Origin: Prevotellaceae bacterium
GTDB taxonomy: Bacteria > Bacteroidota > Bacteroidia > Bacteroidales > Bacteroidaceae
NCBI GenBank assembly: GCA_029219385.1
Contig: JAQXTH010000034.1
Span: 1 to 64,000, forward strand
Length of the DNA stretch: 64,000 nt
Reading direction: 5' to 3'
Shown: piece by piece, positions 33,401 through 41,984 of the stretch
How positions within the stretch are numbered: the first letter of the stretch is position 1
How the letters are laid out: each line of letters starts with the position of its first letter
Made by a program: the position numbers and the translations under genes
Notes under the pieces: generated by a model
What the model was told of the DNA's origin: nothing
What the model saw: only the letters and a program-made list of their open reading frames with translations
The model's database searches: none

Positions 33401-33516
33401 GCCGGGTCTTCAAACTTAGGCATCTCAAAAAACGCCCACAATCCTCCGACAATAAGAAACACCACAAAGGTATTCACAAGATTGCGTCGCGAAAGTGCCA
33501 AATTACTGATATTCAT
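30397..33516 (-). CDS. Efflux RND transporter permease subunit (AcrB/HAE1-like)
   Basis: 1039 aa, ~12 TM pattern, ALSRRNLVNTFVVFLIVGGLWAFFEMPKFEDPAI, GMLVDNAIVIVDGI, GMMIKNGIVLIDEI. Confidence 0.93.
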   Translation of the reverse strand: MNISNLALSRRNLVNTFVVFLIVGGLWAFFEMPKFEDPAIRVKQAVVVATYPGASAHRVELEVVDPLEKSIRQMPRLDHVESLSYADMAIITVELLPTVKDSEIEQQWDLLRRKINNARQSLPAGAQVIMVSDDFGDVFGMFYALTGDGLGDRRLSDYAEMVKREMLSVEGVSRVDIYGKRAECINISLDEEKMANLGVLPTEVIQTLNNQNATTYAGYFDNGSRRLRVVVDDRFKTVDDIADMLIAGHDDDRLRIGDIANVERAFEKVTRNALFRDGERALGISVACSNSYDIIKVGKKVEAKLQELSSRLPIGVECHKVFFQPERVGDSLYTFLVNLIESVAIVVVVLIFFMGFKSGVILGTSLVVTVFGSFLVLNGFDGTLQRVSLAAFILAMGMLVDNAIVIVDGILVDLKRGVTRREALTAIGRKTAMPLLGATLIAILAFLPIFMSPDTAGVYVHDLFIVIAVSLLLSWLLALVHVPLLADKMLHPKLSKGKSYGGRAYDFLERLMKVCLAHRITVVVVALLLLVGGLACYPFIGQSFFPDMEYDQLYIEYKLPESNKSDRVEQDLQKMDRILRRCPDVTHITTSIGGTPSRYNLVRSVATPSLSYGELIVDFKSPDALVADMDSLQRMLNDSFPDAYVKIKRYNLMYKKYPIEICFKGPDPQVLHRLTDSAYAIVERSDKVWLPTSDWEPRVPVLKVDYNQAAARVSGLSRKDVSLSLMTYTDGIPVGTFYNGIHPENIYIRCLNDKGSEVERLDNVNVFGMVPNVAGLFDRATVGRLMSGQLDKDDIIRRVTSSTPLSQVSHGIDIVWEEPVVARYNGERCQRLQCSPMPGVTTEKARSSIAKEIESISLPEGYSLSWEGEYKASTQSTRYLFKGFPLSIVVMLLILIMLFNDFRRPAIIFCCIPFVVVGVFPSILLSGKEFGFVAIVGILGLIGMMIKNGIVLIDEISLQRSSGKAIDAALIESSKSRLLPVAMASLTTILGMLPLVSDSLFGSLAVTIMGGLAVGTLITLVFIPVLYSLMFDRNKNTDK

Positions 33517-33537
33517 TGTTACCTCCGATAGTTTTTT

Positions 33538-34599
33538 CTATAACAAATCTCCCACATTACTCTCTGACGAGGGCTTGACCACATCGACCCGCTGACCATC
33601 GACAAGGTGGCGCACACCGGCACTCACCACCAATTCTCCTGCCGACAATCCCTCGACTGTGGCAGTTCCGTCACTATTCATTGTCTTGACACTTATCTCT
33701 CGCCTTGACACCGTTTTGCTCTCGGGAGAATAGAGAAACACGCCAATTTTCCCCTCCTTGTCCAACACGGCCGACGATGGCACACATACCTCCGGCGACC
33801 CCTTGTCCACAAGAGTGGCGTAGACAACAGCCGACATGCCCGGTGTCACCACACGACGGTCGTAACTACCCTTTATGGCAAAGCGCAGCGTGTATAATTG
33901 GGTGGCATTGGCCATGGCACTTGTGCGCACCAATTCGAGCGGCAGTTTCTTGTTGCCTAACACATCTATGCCACAACAGAAAGAGACAAACTGCGAAATG
34001 CGAGCATAGTCGCGCGCCGACACATTGATTTCGACCTCCACCCTATCGCCTGTCGACAGTGCCACCACAGGCATTCCTGCCCCAACGGTCTCACCGGCCT
34101 CATGAAACTTATCCTTCACATATCCTGCCACAGGGGCTGTGAGACGTGTGTCGGCGAGTTGGTTGCGATGATTATTAAGCTTTTGTGTGATTTGTTGCAA
34201 GCCATAGCGAGCGCGGTCGTAGTTTTGGGCAGTGGTTGTCCCTTCATTATACATGGCGGTCACTCGGTCGGCATCGGCCTTGATTTGGTCATATTCGGCT
34301 TGGGTGGCAGAGAGTTGTAATTGGTAGTCGCGACTGTCCATAACTGCAATCAACGCTCCTTTGGCGACATAGTCACCTTCTTTTACCATCATCTTCAGAA
34401 TAGGGCCGCCTATGCGAAACGAGACATTGACCTCTTCGGCCGACTTCGTTGTGGCAACAAATGAAACCGTGTCGGCTTCGCCTGTCGAAACAGCCTTGGC
34501 AATATTCACTTTGCGTATTTCTCTGTTCTCAGACGGTTTGCCTACGCAGCCCGCAAGCAACAACATACAGAAGCCATAAATATATATTTCTTTTTTCAT
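33538..34599 (-). CDS. RND efflux periplasmic adaptor (MFP), lipoprotein
   Basis: Lipobox MLLLAGC; FRIGGPILKMMVKEGDYVAKGALIAVMDSRDY, TRLTAPVAGYVKDKFHEAGETVGAGMPV. Confidence 0.92.
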   Translation of the reverse strand: MKKEIYIYGFCMLLLAGCVGKPSENREIRKVNIAKAVSTGEADTVSFVATTKSAEEVNVSFRIGGPILKMMVKEGDYVAKGALIAVMDSRDYQLQLSATQAEYDQIKADADRVTAMYNEGTTTAQNYDRARYGLQQITQKLNNHRNQLADTRLTAPVAGYVKDKFHEAGETVGAGMPVVALSTGDRVEVEINVSARDYARISQFVSFCCGIDVLGNKKLPLELVRTSAMANATQLYTLRFAIKGSYDRRVVTPGMSAVVYATLVDKGSPEVCVPSSAVLDKEGKIGVFLYSPESKTVSRREISVKTMNSDGTATVEGLSAGELVVSAGVRHLVDGQRVDVVKPSSESNVGDLL

Positions 34600-34624
34600 G
34601 ATTTTGGAACTTTAAATTTCTATG

Positions 34625-34632
34625 CAAAAGTA
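34625..34632 (-). promoter_or_regulatory. Bacteroidetes -7 element (TACTTTTG) upstream of the RND adaptor gene
   Basis: TACTTTTG on the minus strand about 26 nt upstream of the adaptor ATG. Confidence 0.5.
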
Positions 34633-34802
34633 AACAACAACGCGGCAATACAAGTGTTCAATTTTTCACATAAATTACTCGGTATCGCGCTATTCCGTTG
34701 AAATATATACCTTTTTGAACATAGAAAAAACTTACAAGATACTTCAAAAGACATACTAATCATGTTTTTTGTGTCCGTTAAAAATTTTTGAGTAAAAAAA
34801 AT

Positions 34803-34833
34803 AGGACTGATTCCCTTTAGAGGATTCAGTCCT
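34803..34833 (-). terminator. Rho-independent terminator of the dockerin-SusD-like gene
   Basis: Minus strand AGGACTGAATCC-TCTAAAG-GGAATCAGTCCT followed by ATTTTTTT. Confidence 0.8.
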
Positions 34834-34874
34834 GATACTGTTTCTTTAAGTGTGTTTGAGGCAATAATATAACT

Positions 34875-35903
34875 CTAAAAATATCCCGGATTTTGCGTTA
34901 AATTAGGATCTACTTTTAACTCCGTTATCGGATAGGGCATAAGAAGTTCGTGGGGCAAACAATTGGTTTGACTCTGCGCTACTCCAAGACGCTTATACGC
35001 TGCCCAAAGACCATAGGGAGATGTAAGTTCATTATAAAGTGCAAGAGCATAACTCTGTTGTGCTTCTGCACGAAGACAACAGATATACGCTGCTGAATAC
35101 AACGGCATGGGGACAGTGTAGTTTCCACTTTCCTTATCCAATCCATATATAATGAAAATATCCTTATCGGGCAATCCTTCTAAACACTTCAACGCATTTT
35201 CTCTCTCACCCTTGGTGAGCAAAACCTCAGCTTTCAAAACCTGCCACGACTGTCTGTTGAAACGATTGCTGCTTGGTTCGCTTTCCTCTCCTTCAAAATC
35301 AATCCAACTGCATTCTTTCAAACAATAATCATAAACCTCCTGGGCAGACATATAAACCATGTTGTTGTCAAAGACATCGGTCATTGCACCTTTCAACACA
35401 GGCACTCTTCCCCACAATGTTGCCAAATGATAGTATATGTAACTCTTGGCATGTAGCATCTCGTTGACGCGAAGTTTTGCCGTTGCGGTTAAATTTGAAC
35501 TGCTCAAATCTATCTTGCTCAACAATAATTCGATCTTATTTAAAGTGCCATAAGCCAACTGCCAACTATTCGACACCTCGCTACAATAAGGGGTTATTGG
35601 ATGATCTTCTTGTTTTTCGAGCCTTAGTTTTTCCAATGCTCTTCGAGCCTCTTCAAACTGACTTAAACAAGAATAAACACCTGCCACAGCTGCCTCCCAA
35701 TAAAATGTTTCATCAACTACCACGTCGGAAGGACCTACCACAAGCGTGTCGCCACCGCCCGAAGTGCCACCATTGCTAATATAATTATACAACAAAACAA
35801 CATCTGACGAGTTGACAGAGCCATCATCATTTAGGTCATAGTTCTGTGAATAAGTCACTGTTGAACAGACCAACAAGAGAAATAAGCAAAAAATATTTTT
35901 CAT
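34875..35903 (-). CDS. SusD/RagB-like protein with N-terminal dockerin-like motif
   Basis: N-terminal YDLNDDGSVNSSDVVLLYNYISNG; SusD-like EMLHAKSYIYYHLATLWGRVPVLKG and C-terminal LLMPYPITELKVDPNLTQNPGY. Confidence 0.75.
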   Translation of the reverse strand: MKNIFCLFLLLVCSTVTYSQNYDLNDDGSVNSSDVVLLYNYISNGGTSGGGDTLVVGPSDVVVDETFYWEAAVAGVYSCLSQFEEARRALEKLRLEKQEDHPITPYCSEVSNSWQLAYGTLNKIELLLSKIDLSSSNLTATAKLRVNEMLHAKSYIYYHLATLWGRVPVLKGAMTDVFDNNMVYMSAQEVYDYCLKECSWIDFEGEESEPSSNRFNRQSWQVLKAEVLLTKGERENALKCLEGLPDKDIFIIYGLDKESGNYTVPMPLYSAAYICCLRAEAQQSYALALYNELTSPYGLWAAYKRLGVAQSQTNCLPHELLMPYPITELKVDPNLTQNPGYF

Positions 35904-35931
35904 GAAGCAATAGAACTAAGCATCCAACAAA

Positions 35932-36837
35932 CTATTTGCGCACCTTAGCAGATACATACATTCCGGGACGGAACTCCGAATTGGATTTTGTCACCTTGGC
36001 ATAAACCTTTATGGAATAGTCCTCCTTATCGACCGACTGGTCGATGGATATAACCTTGGCGGAATAAACGTCTTTGCCCATGCCATTGACACGAAAATCT
36101 ATCAAGTCACCAAGGTTAATGATGTTGATGTCTTTTTCATAAACCGTGAGTTCTATCAACGGATTGGCCTTGTTCACAACCTGACAAATGGCCTCTCCCT
36201 TGTCTACATACTTGCCAATGTTGACACTGATATCGGTAACATAACCCGAAATGGGTGACTTGACAGGGAGATAGGTCATGATTTGTCCGATTTTCACATT
36301 GTCGGGATTTATGCCCAATGCCTTGAGTTGGGCAGCAGCGGCCTCTGCCTTACTCTTTACAGACAGATATTCAGCCTTGCTTTGCTGTACGCGTTTTTGC
36401 GATGCTGCCTCTTGAGACCCCAACGATTTTTGACGCTGATATTCCTTTTCAAGATATTCGAGTTGAACAGTGGCATCAATATAAGATTGCTGCAAGTCTA
36501 TGAACTCGGGATTGTCGAGAGTGGCAACAACACTGCCCGAAGACACCTTTGAACCTTGCATTACCTTGAGGCTATGCACCTTGCCGCCCATTGTGGTCGA
36601 CACCGTGGCATTGCCGGTGCTCGGTGAAACAGTTAATACTCCATTAAACACAGGAGCATTGGCCTTATAGGTAGCACTTGTGGTTGCGTCGGCAATCAAA
36701 GAGTCGTTGGAAACGCTGTCGCCGGCCACTTGTAAAGAATCACTCTCTTCGGAAACTTCGGTCTCTGTGGTTTTTGTGCCACACGAAAGACACAACAATG
36801 TGGCAACAAAAAAGATTTTAGAATATATTTTCATCAT
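35932..36837 (-). CDS. RND efflux periplasmic adaptor (CusB/HlyD-like), lipoprotein
   Basis: Lipobox ATLLCLSC; VSTTMGGKVHSLKVMQGSKVSSGSVVATLDNPEF, LPVKSPISGYVTDISVNIGKYVDKGEAICQV. Confidence 0.88.
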   Translation of the reverse strand: MMKIYSKIFFVATLLCLSCGTKTTETEVSEESDSLQVAGDSVSNDSLIADATTSATYKANAPVFNGVLTVSPSTGNATVSTTMGGKVHSLKVMQGSKVSSGSVVATLDNPEFIDLQQSYIDATVQLEYLEKEYQRQKSLGSQEAASQKRVQQSKAEYLSVKSKAEAAAAQLKALGINPDNVKIGQIMTYLPVKSPISGYVTDISVNIGKYVDKGEAICQVVNKANPLIELTVYEKDINIINLGDLIDFRVNGMGKDVYSAKVISIDQSVDKEDYSIKVYAKVTKSNSEFRPGMYVSAKVRK

Positions 36838-36883
36838 AACAATGTTTAGATAGTGACAAAAAATGTCGGTGTGTTTTATTTAA

Positions 36884-39800
36884 TTATTTAAAAAGCAAAC
36901 GCTTGAAAATCTTGAATTTTCTCACCATAGCAGGGAATGAGTTGACCAGGCGATAGAACACAGGGATGATAATCAACGTGAGCACCGTAGACACAATCAG
37001 TCCGCCAATCACCACCGTTGCAAGCGGTCGCTGTACCTCGGCACCTGCCGACTTGGCAATGGCCATGGGCACAAAACCAAGCGAAGCCACCAAACCGGTG
37101 AGAAACACAGGGCGCAGCAAATGATGACAACCGGCAAAAATAATCCTATCGGTGCACATCTTGTGGGGATTGAGCCGCTGCAAATCATTGAAATGGTTAA
37201 TCATGAGAATGCCGTTGAGAACCGCAACACCAAAGAGGGCAATAAACCCGACACCGGCCGATATGCTGAACGGCAGTCCACGCAACCACAATGCCGCTAT
37301 GCCACCAATGAGCGACAAAGGCACGGTGGAAAACACCACCAACGAATAAGTGACACTCTTAAAGGCAAAGAACAGCAACAGCAAAATCAACATCAGGGCT
37401 ATCGGAATGACCACCAAAAGTGTATTGATGGCATTTTGCAGGTTTTCAAACTGTCCGCCATATTCAAAATAATAACCGGGTTTCAACTTGACATTCTTTT
37501 CGAGCGAACGACTGATTTTTTCGACTACCTGCTGAATGTCGGCATTGCGCACATTGACACCAATCACTATGCGCCGCTTGGCCGCATCGCGATTGATTTG
37601 CAACGGACCATCGACAAGGTCAATCGTTGCAACCTCTGCCACGGGAATCTGCAATCCCTCACCGGTGCGCACAAACAATCTGTTGAGGTCGAGATCTTTC
37701 ACCTTTTCATTGTCAAGCCTTAAGACAAGGTCAAACCGCCGCTCGTTTTCAAAGACCACTCCGGCAGCCTCGCCCGCGTATGCGGTGCGTATAATGGCAT
37801 TGAGTTCGTTGATGTCGACGCCATAACGAGCGATCTTGGTGCGATTGTAGTGTACGACCAACTGTGGAAGTCCGACAGCCTGCTCTACTATCACATCAGA
37901 GGCTCCGGGGATTTTCTCCACATATTGGGCTGCCTCTTTTGCCTTGGCATAGAGTTCGTCCATATCCTCGCCATAAAGTTTTATGGCGATGTCGGCTTTA
38001 GCACCTGTCATCAATTCGTTGAAACGCAACTGAATGGGTTGACTGAAATTGAACTCTGCTCCCTTGATTTTTTCGAGAGCCTTTTTCATCTTCTCCACCA
38101 TCTCTTCGCGACTGTCGGCAGAGGTCCATTCCTTGAACGGTTTCATCACAATCATCACATCGGCATCTTCAACCGACATGGGGTCGGTGGGCACCTCGGC
38201 TGTACCAATTTTTGCTACGACATGCTTCACCTCGGGAAATTGGGATTTCAACACCTTTTCGGCCTGAAGAGAAACGTCTATGCTTCGAGTGAGCGAACTG
38301 CCGGCCGGCAAGGTCATCTGCATGGCAAAGTCGCCCTCGTCGAGGGTCGGAATAAACTCTGCTCCCAAACGAGTGAAGAGCAGGAGCGAAGCCGCCAACA
38401 TCGAAAAGGCAACGGCAATCGTGAGCCACAACCTGTGAATGCAAAATTTCAATGCCTTGTGATAATATTTGCCTATCCAACCAAAAAACTTATCGGCAAA
38501 TGTTGGTTTGAGTTCTATCTTGCGCTTTAAGAAGATAGAAGCCATCATCGGAACGTATGTCAAAGAGAGCAACAAAGCACCGATAATGCAGAAGACCAGC
38601 GTCTGGGCCATTGGGGTGAAATATTTGCCCTCTATGCCGTTGAGCGTCAATATAGGGAAAAACACTATCAGAATTATCAACACAGCAAATGTGGAACTGC
38701 GCACTACCCTCGATGCTCCCTCAATCACTTCGTCGCCCATTTGGTCGGCATCGAGAGTGGTGCCACGCAACCGCTTGGTATAAATATAGGCCATTATGCC
38801 CTCAATAATCACTATCGACCCATCAACAACAATGCCAAAGTCTATTGCACCAAGACTCATAAGATTGGCCGAGACACCAAACAGTCGCATCATGATGAAA
38901 CCAAACAACATGGCAAGCGGTATCACCGAAGCCACAATGACACTGGCTCTCAGATTGCCCAAAAACAACAGCAACACCACAAAGACAATCAACGCACCCT
39001 CAATAAGATTGTTTATGACGGTAGATATGTTGCGGTTTACCAATTCAGAGCGATTAAGATAGGGTTCTATCGTGACACCCTCGGGCAACATCTTCTGCAC
39101 CTTCTCTATGCGCCGCTCCAACTCTTGGGTCACAACATTTGCGTTGGCTCCTTTGAGCATCATCGCGATGCCACCAACACACTCTCCCTCGCCATCCATA
39201 GTCATTGCACCAAAACGCTTGGGCCAACCAAAGCCTACCCTGCCGATATTTCCGATGTGAACCGGCATTCCATTGCGGTTGGCAACAACAATCTTTTCGA
39301 TGTCGCTAATCTTGGAAATCATGCCCTCAGAACGAATATAATAGGCACGTCCTTTCTTTTCGATATAACTTGCGCCGGTGTTTTGATTGTTTTTGCCAAG
39401 GGCTTCAAAGACATCACCAATGGTGAGCCTCAACGCTGCCAAGACCTCGGGGTCAACAGCGATTTCATATTGCTTGAGATAACCGCCAAAACTGTTTATC
39501 TCGACAATGCCGGGTATGCCCGAGAGTTGACGACGAACAATCCAGTCTTGAATGGTGCGCAACTCCATCGCGTCGTAGTCCTTGAGATGTTTTTCGTCGA
39601 CTTTCAAAACATACTGATATATCTCGCCAAGGCCGGTGGTTATGGGCATCATTTCGGGTGTTCCCAATTCCTGTGGGATTTCTCCTGCCACCGCCTGAAT
39701 CTGTTCATTGATGAGTTGGCGAGCCTCGAGCGTGGGTACATTGTCTTTAAAAACTACCGTGACGAGCGACAAGCCGAAACGCGAAACCGAACGAATTTCC

Positions 39801-40039
39801 ACCACATTCATAATGTTGCTCATCGAAGTTTCAACCGGAATGGTGATGAGTTGCTCAACCTCCTGAGGAGCCAGAGTGGGTGACACCGTAACTATCTGCA
39901 CCTGATTGTTTGTGATGTCGGGCACAGCATCTATGGGCAAAGTCAACATCGCATATATTCCGCCTATCAACAGAAAGACCGACGTGAGCGCCACAAACAG
40001 TTTTTTCTTTACCGAAAAACGAACTATTGCATTAAACAT
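36884..40039 (-). CDS. CusA/CzcA family heavy-metal-type efflux RND transporter
   Basis: FNAIVRFSVKKKLFVALTSVFLLIGGIYAMLTLPIDAVPDITNNQVQIVT; GAIDFGIVVDGSIVIIEGI. Start set to ATG 40039; a TAAATTTG -7-like element overlaps the track start at 40075. Confidence 0.93.
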   Translation of the reverse strand: MFNAIVRFSVKKKLFVALTSVFLLIGGIYAMLTLPIDAVPDITNNQVQIVTVSPTLAPQEVEQLITIPVETSMSNIMNVVEIRSVSRFGLSLVTVVFKDNVPTLEARQLINEQIQAVAGEIPQELGTPEMMPITTGLGEIYQYVLKVDEKHLKDYDAMELRTIQDWIVRRQLSGIPGIVEINSFGGYLKQYEIAVDPEVLAALRLTIGDVFEALGKNNQNTGASYIEKKGRAYYIRSEGMISKISDIEKIVVANRNGMPVHIGNIGRVGFGWPKRFGAMTMDGEGECVGGIAMMLKGANANVVTQELERRIEKVQKMLPEGVTIEPYLNRSELVNRNISTVINNLIEGALIVFVVLLLFLGNLRASVIVASVIPLAMLFGFIMMRLFGVSANLMSLGAIDFGIVVDGSIVIIEGIMAYIYTKRLRGTTLDADQMGDEVIEGASRVVRSSTFAVLIILIVFFPILTLNGIEGKYFTPMAQTLVFCIIGALLLSLTYVPMMASIFLKRKIELKPTFADKFFGWIGKYYHKALKFCIHRLWLTIAVAFSMLAASLLLFTRLGAEFIPTLDEGDFAMQMTLPAGSSLTRSIDVSLQAEKVLKSQFPEVKHVVAKIGTAEVPTDPMSVEDADVMIVMKPFKEWTSADSREEMVEKMKKALEKIKGAEFNFSQPIQLRFNELMTGAKADIAIKLYGEDMDELYAKAKEAAQYVEKIPGASDVIVEQAVGLPQLVVHYNRTKIARYGVDINELNAIIRTAYAGEAAGVVFENERRFDLVLRLDNEKVKDLDLNRLFVRTGEGLQIPVAEVATIDLVDGPLQINRDAAKRRIVIGVNVRNADIQQVVEKISRSLEKNVKLKPGYYFEYGGQFENLQNAINTLLVVIPIALMLILLLLFFAFKSVTYSLVVFSTVPLSLIGGIAALWLRGLPFSISAGVGFIALFGVAVLNGILMINHFNDLQRLNPHKMCTDRIIFAGCHHLLRPVFLTGLVASLGFVPMAIAKSAGAEVQRPLATVVIGGLIVSTVLTLIIIPVFYRLVNSFPAMVRKFKIFKRLLFK

Positions 40040-40072
40040 AGAGCACGCAGTTTTTGTTATTATACAGCGTTG

Positions 40073-40080
40073 CAAATTTA
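40073..40080 (-). promoter_or_regulatory. Bacteroidetes -7 element (TAAATTTG) upstream of cusA-like gene
   Basis: TAAATTTG on the minus strand 34 nt upstream of ATG 40039; no clear -33. Confidence 0.45.
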
Positions 40081-40230
40081 TATAAAATCATACATTCACT
40101 AATCATATATACGCACTTATATACCAATATGAAATAAAAAAACGCTTTTCAATAGAGATTATGCCTGTTCTCCATGAAAAACGCAACAAAAAAAGTGAGC
40201 CAACCTGCAACGACAACCAGCTCTAAAAAA

Positions 40231-41121
40231 CTACCGCTGACCCGAAACCATTGGATTTTGGGGCAGACGACGCTTGTTTTTCTCCATAAATTCATTAAGA
40301 TGTTTTTCAAGCCTGTCATTGCTCATGTTGTGGACTTCTTTGCCCAACAGATAAAGGGCATAAGTGAGTTTGCCAACCGACACTTCTTGTTGACCATCGG
40401 TCTGGGAGCCTAAAATGACTTTCATTTCAGTGGACAACTGATAGGGGCGACAGGCACTGATGGTAAGCCAACGCTCTTCAATCGGTTCTTCTTGGATAAT
40501 GCCGGGTGTGCGAGGAATGTTAAACTTCACATCAACACCACGCACAAATTCATCGTCATCACCACGAGTGGCATCGCCACTGTGACAGGCATCGACCACC
40601 ACAACCAATTCGCCCGTAGAACCAATTTTGTCGCGCACCATGCTGAGATAGCGAGCCACCTCGTCGTCAACAAAATGTTTGCTGCCCAAATCTTCTTCAC
40701 ACGGCACCATATAGGCATCATAGGGAACCCACGATTCATCCCATTTGCCATGAACCGAATGCCACCTGAGAGACTCATCGCCGTTGAGATCAGTGATGTA
40801 CTGACCATGACCGGAATAGTGAACATAGACAATATCACCCTTATCACACCGAGCGACAAGCGACTTGAACGCAGCAACCATGTTGCGCTTTGTGGCTTTT
40901 TCGTTTTTAAGCGCGTGAATATCGGTATAACCCAAAGCAACAAGAGAGCGACATACGAAACGAACATCAACATCGCCATTTATCTTTGCCCAAGCAGGGT
41001 CTTTTTGCTTGCCCAAACCAAAGACCAAGGCACGACGGGTTGCACCACGCGACTCGACAACAAACAAAAATGTCATCATAACAACCGCTGCAAAAATTCC
41101 GAGAAACCTCCTTGTTGCCAT
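40231..41121 (-). CDS. Exported caspase-family (C14, metacaspase-like) peptidase
   Basis: Hydrophobic N-terminal export signal MATRRFLGIFAAVVMMTFLFVVESRGA; RRALVFGLG; catalytic His in VYVHYSGHGQY and catalytic Cys in LVVVVDACHSGDATR. ATG 41121 chosen over track start 41187. Confidence 0.88.
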   Translation of the reverse strand: MATRRFLGIFAAVVMMTFLFVVESRGATRRALVFGLGKQKDPAWAKINGDVDVRFVCRSLVALGYTDIHALKNEKATKRNMVAAFKSLVARCDKGDIVYVHYSGHGQYITDLNGDESLRWHSVHGKWDESWVPYDAYMVPCEEDLGSKHFVDDEVARYLSMVRDKIGSTGELVVVVDACHSGDATRGDDDEFVRGVDVKFNIPRTPGIIQEEPIEERWLTISACRPYQLSTEMKVILGSQTDGQQEVSVGKLTYALYLLGKEVHNMSNDRLEKHLNEFMEKNKRRLPQNPMVSGQR

Positions 41122-41200
41122 GTTTATATACACATTATATATCAATGGCGAGAATGTGTCGATAAACTCACGACACACCCTCGCCATATCTTAACTCTGA

Positions 41201-41845
41201 TTATTCTCCGCCTTGCTGGTCAAAGCCTTTCTTGACAAAATCGCTGATTTTGTCAGCCATTTTCTGCGCTGCCTCGCTCTCTCTCAAAGCATTGTTGTAT
41301 GCACGAATGCGAGCATTTGTGGCAGCCTCTTCGTCAACGATATAGAAAACCTGCATAGTTTTTTCGCCATTGCCAAGGTCTTTATAAACGGCATAGGACT
41401 GACGCAACTCTCCCTTGATTTCCTTTTCCACCAAACTTTCGTAGGCTGCATAGAAATGGTCAAACTCAGAAGAAGTGTCTACACCATCGGCTGCAAGATC
41501 GCTCACAAGACGTCCTTTGAGAGTGCTACCTGCCGTGCGTGCATACATCGTGGCGGCATTGTTGGCTGCCACTTGATAACCTACGTTGTCTGATTTGTAT
41601 TTTGCACAAATGCCAACAAGTTCATATCCCTTTTCGCCCAACTTGTTGAGTTTGTCATAGTGGGTGAGCAGAGAAACATCTATGCTGCGAGAAGAACCGA
41701 AGATTTTCCAACCCTCTTTTTTATACTCTTTCATTTTAGTCTTATACTCCTTTGCACGAGCCTTTTCGAGAGCCTTGTTGTTTTGAGCATAAACCACCGG
41801 TGCTGCAAGCAGCATTGCCATCATAAATACAAAAATCTTTTTCAT
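41201..41845 (-). CDS. Small secreted protein, LPP20/FlgT-like tendencies, unknown function
   Basis: Signal peptide MKKIFVFMMAMLLAAPVVYAQ; ELRQSYAVYKDLGNGEKTMQVFYIVDEEAATNARIRAYNNALRESEAAQKMADKISDFV. Confidence 0.6.
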   Translation of the reverse strand: MKKIFVFMMAMLLAAPVVYAQNNKALEKARAKEYKTKMKEYKKEGWKIFGSSRSIDVSLLTHYDKLNKLGEKGYELVGICAKYKSDNVGYQVAANNAATMYARTAGSTLKGRLVSDLAADGVDTSSEFDHFYAAYESLVEKEIKGELRQSYAVYKDLGNGEKTMQVFYIVDEEAATNARIRAYNNALRESEAAQKMADKISDFVKKGFDQQGGE

Positions 41846-41896
41846 AGTCTTAAATGTTTTTTATTGTTGTGAATAATTTTAATGTGTCTCTTTTGC

Positions 41897-41947
41897 TTAT
41901 TAAGGCAGAAATTTTGGAAAAGTAACCCTTGAAAACAAACTTTTTTT
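41897..41947 (-). promoter_or_regulatory. Candidate ECF-sigma-dependent promoter, copy A (upstream of the small secreted protein and caspase genes)
   Basis: Minus strand AAAAAAAGTTTGTTTTCAAGGGTTACTTTT-N8-TCTGCCTTAATAA; matches copy B (46634-46684) ungapped, 26/30 and 11/13 identical in two blocks at identical spacing. Confidence 0.7.
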
Positions 41948-41984
41948 CATCTTTTTTCGATCGAGGCTGTCTTTCACGGGAAAA

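Noticed and set aside
32560-33531. Plus-strand 323-aa ORF
   Set aside because: Antisense to the RND permease; shadow ORF.
38741-39883. Plus-strand 380-aa ORF
   Set aside because: Antisense to the CusA-like transporter; His/Asn-rich shadow translation.
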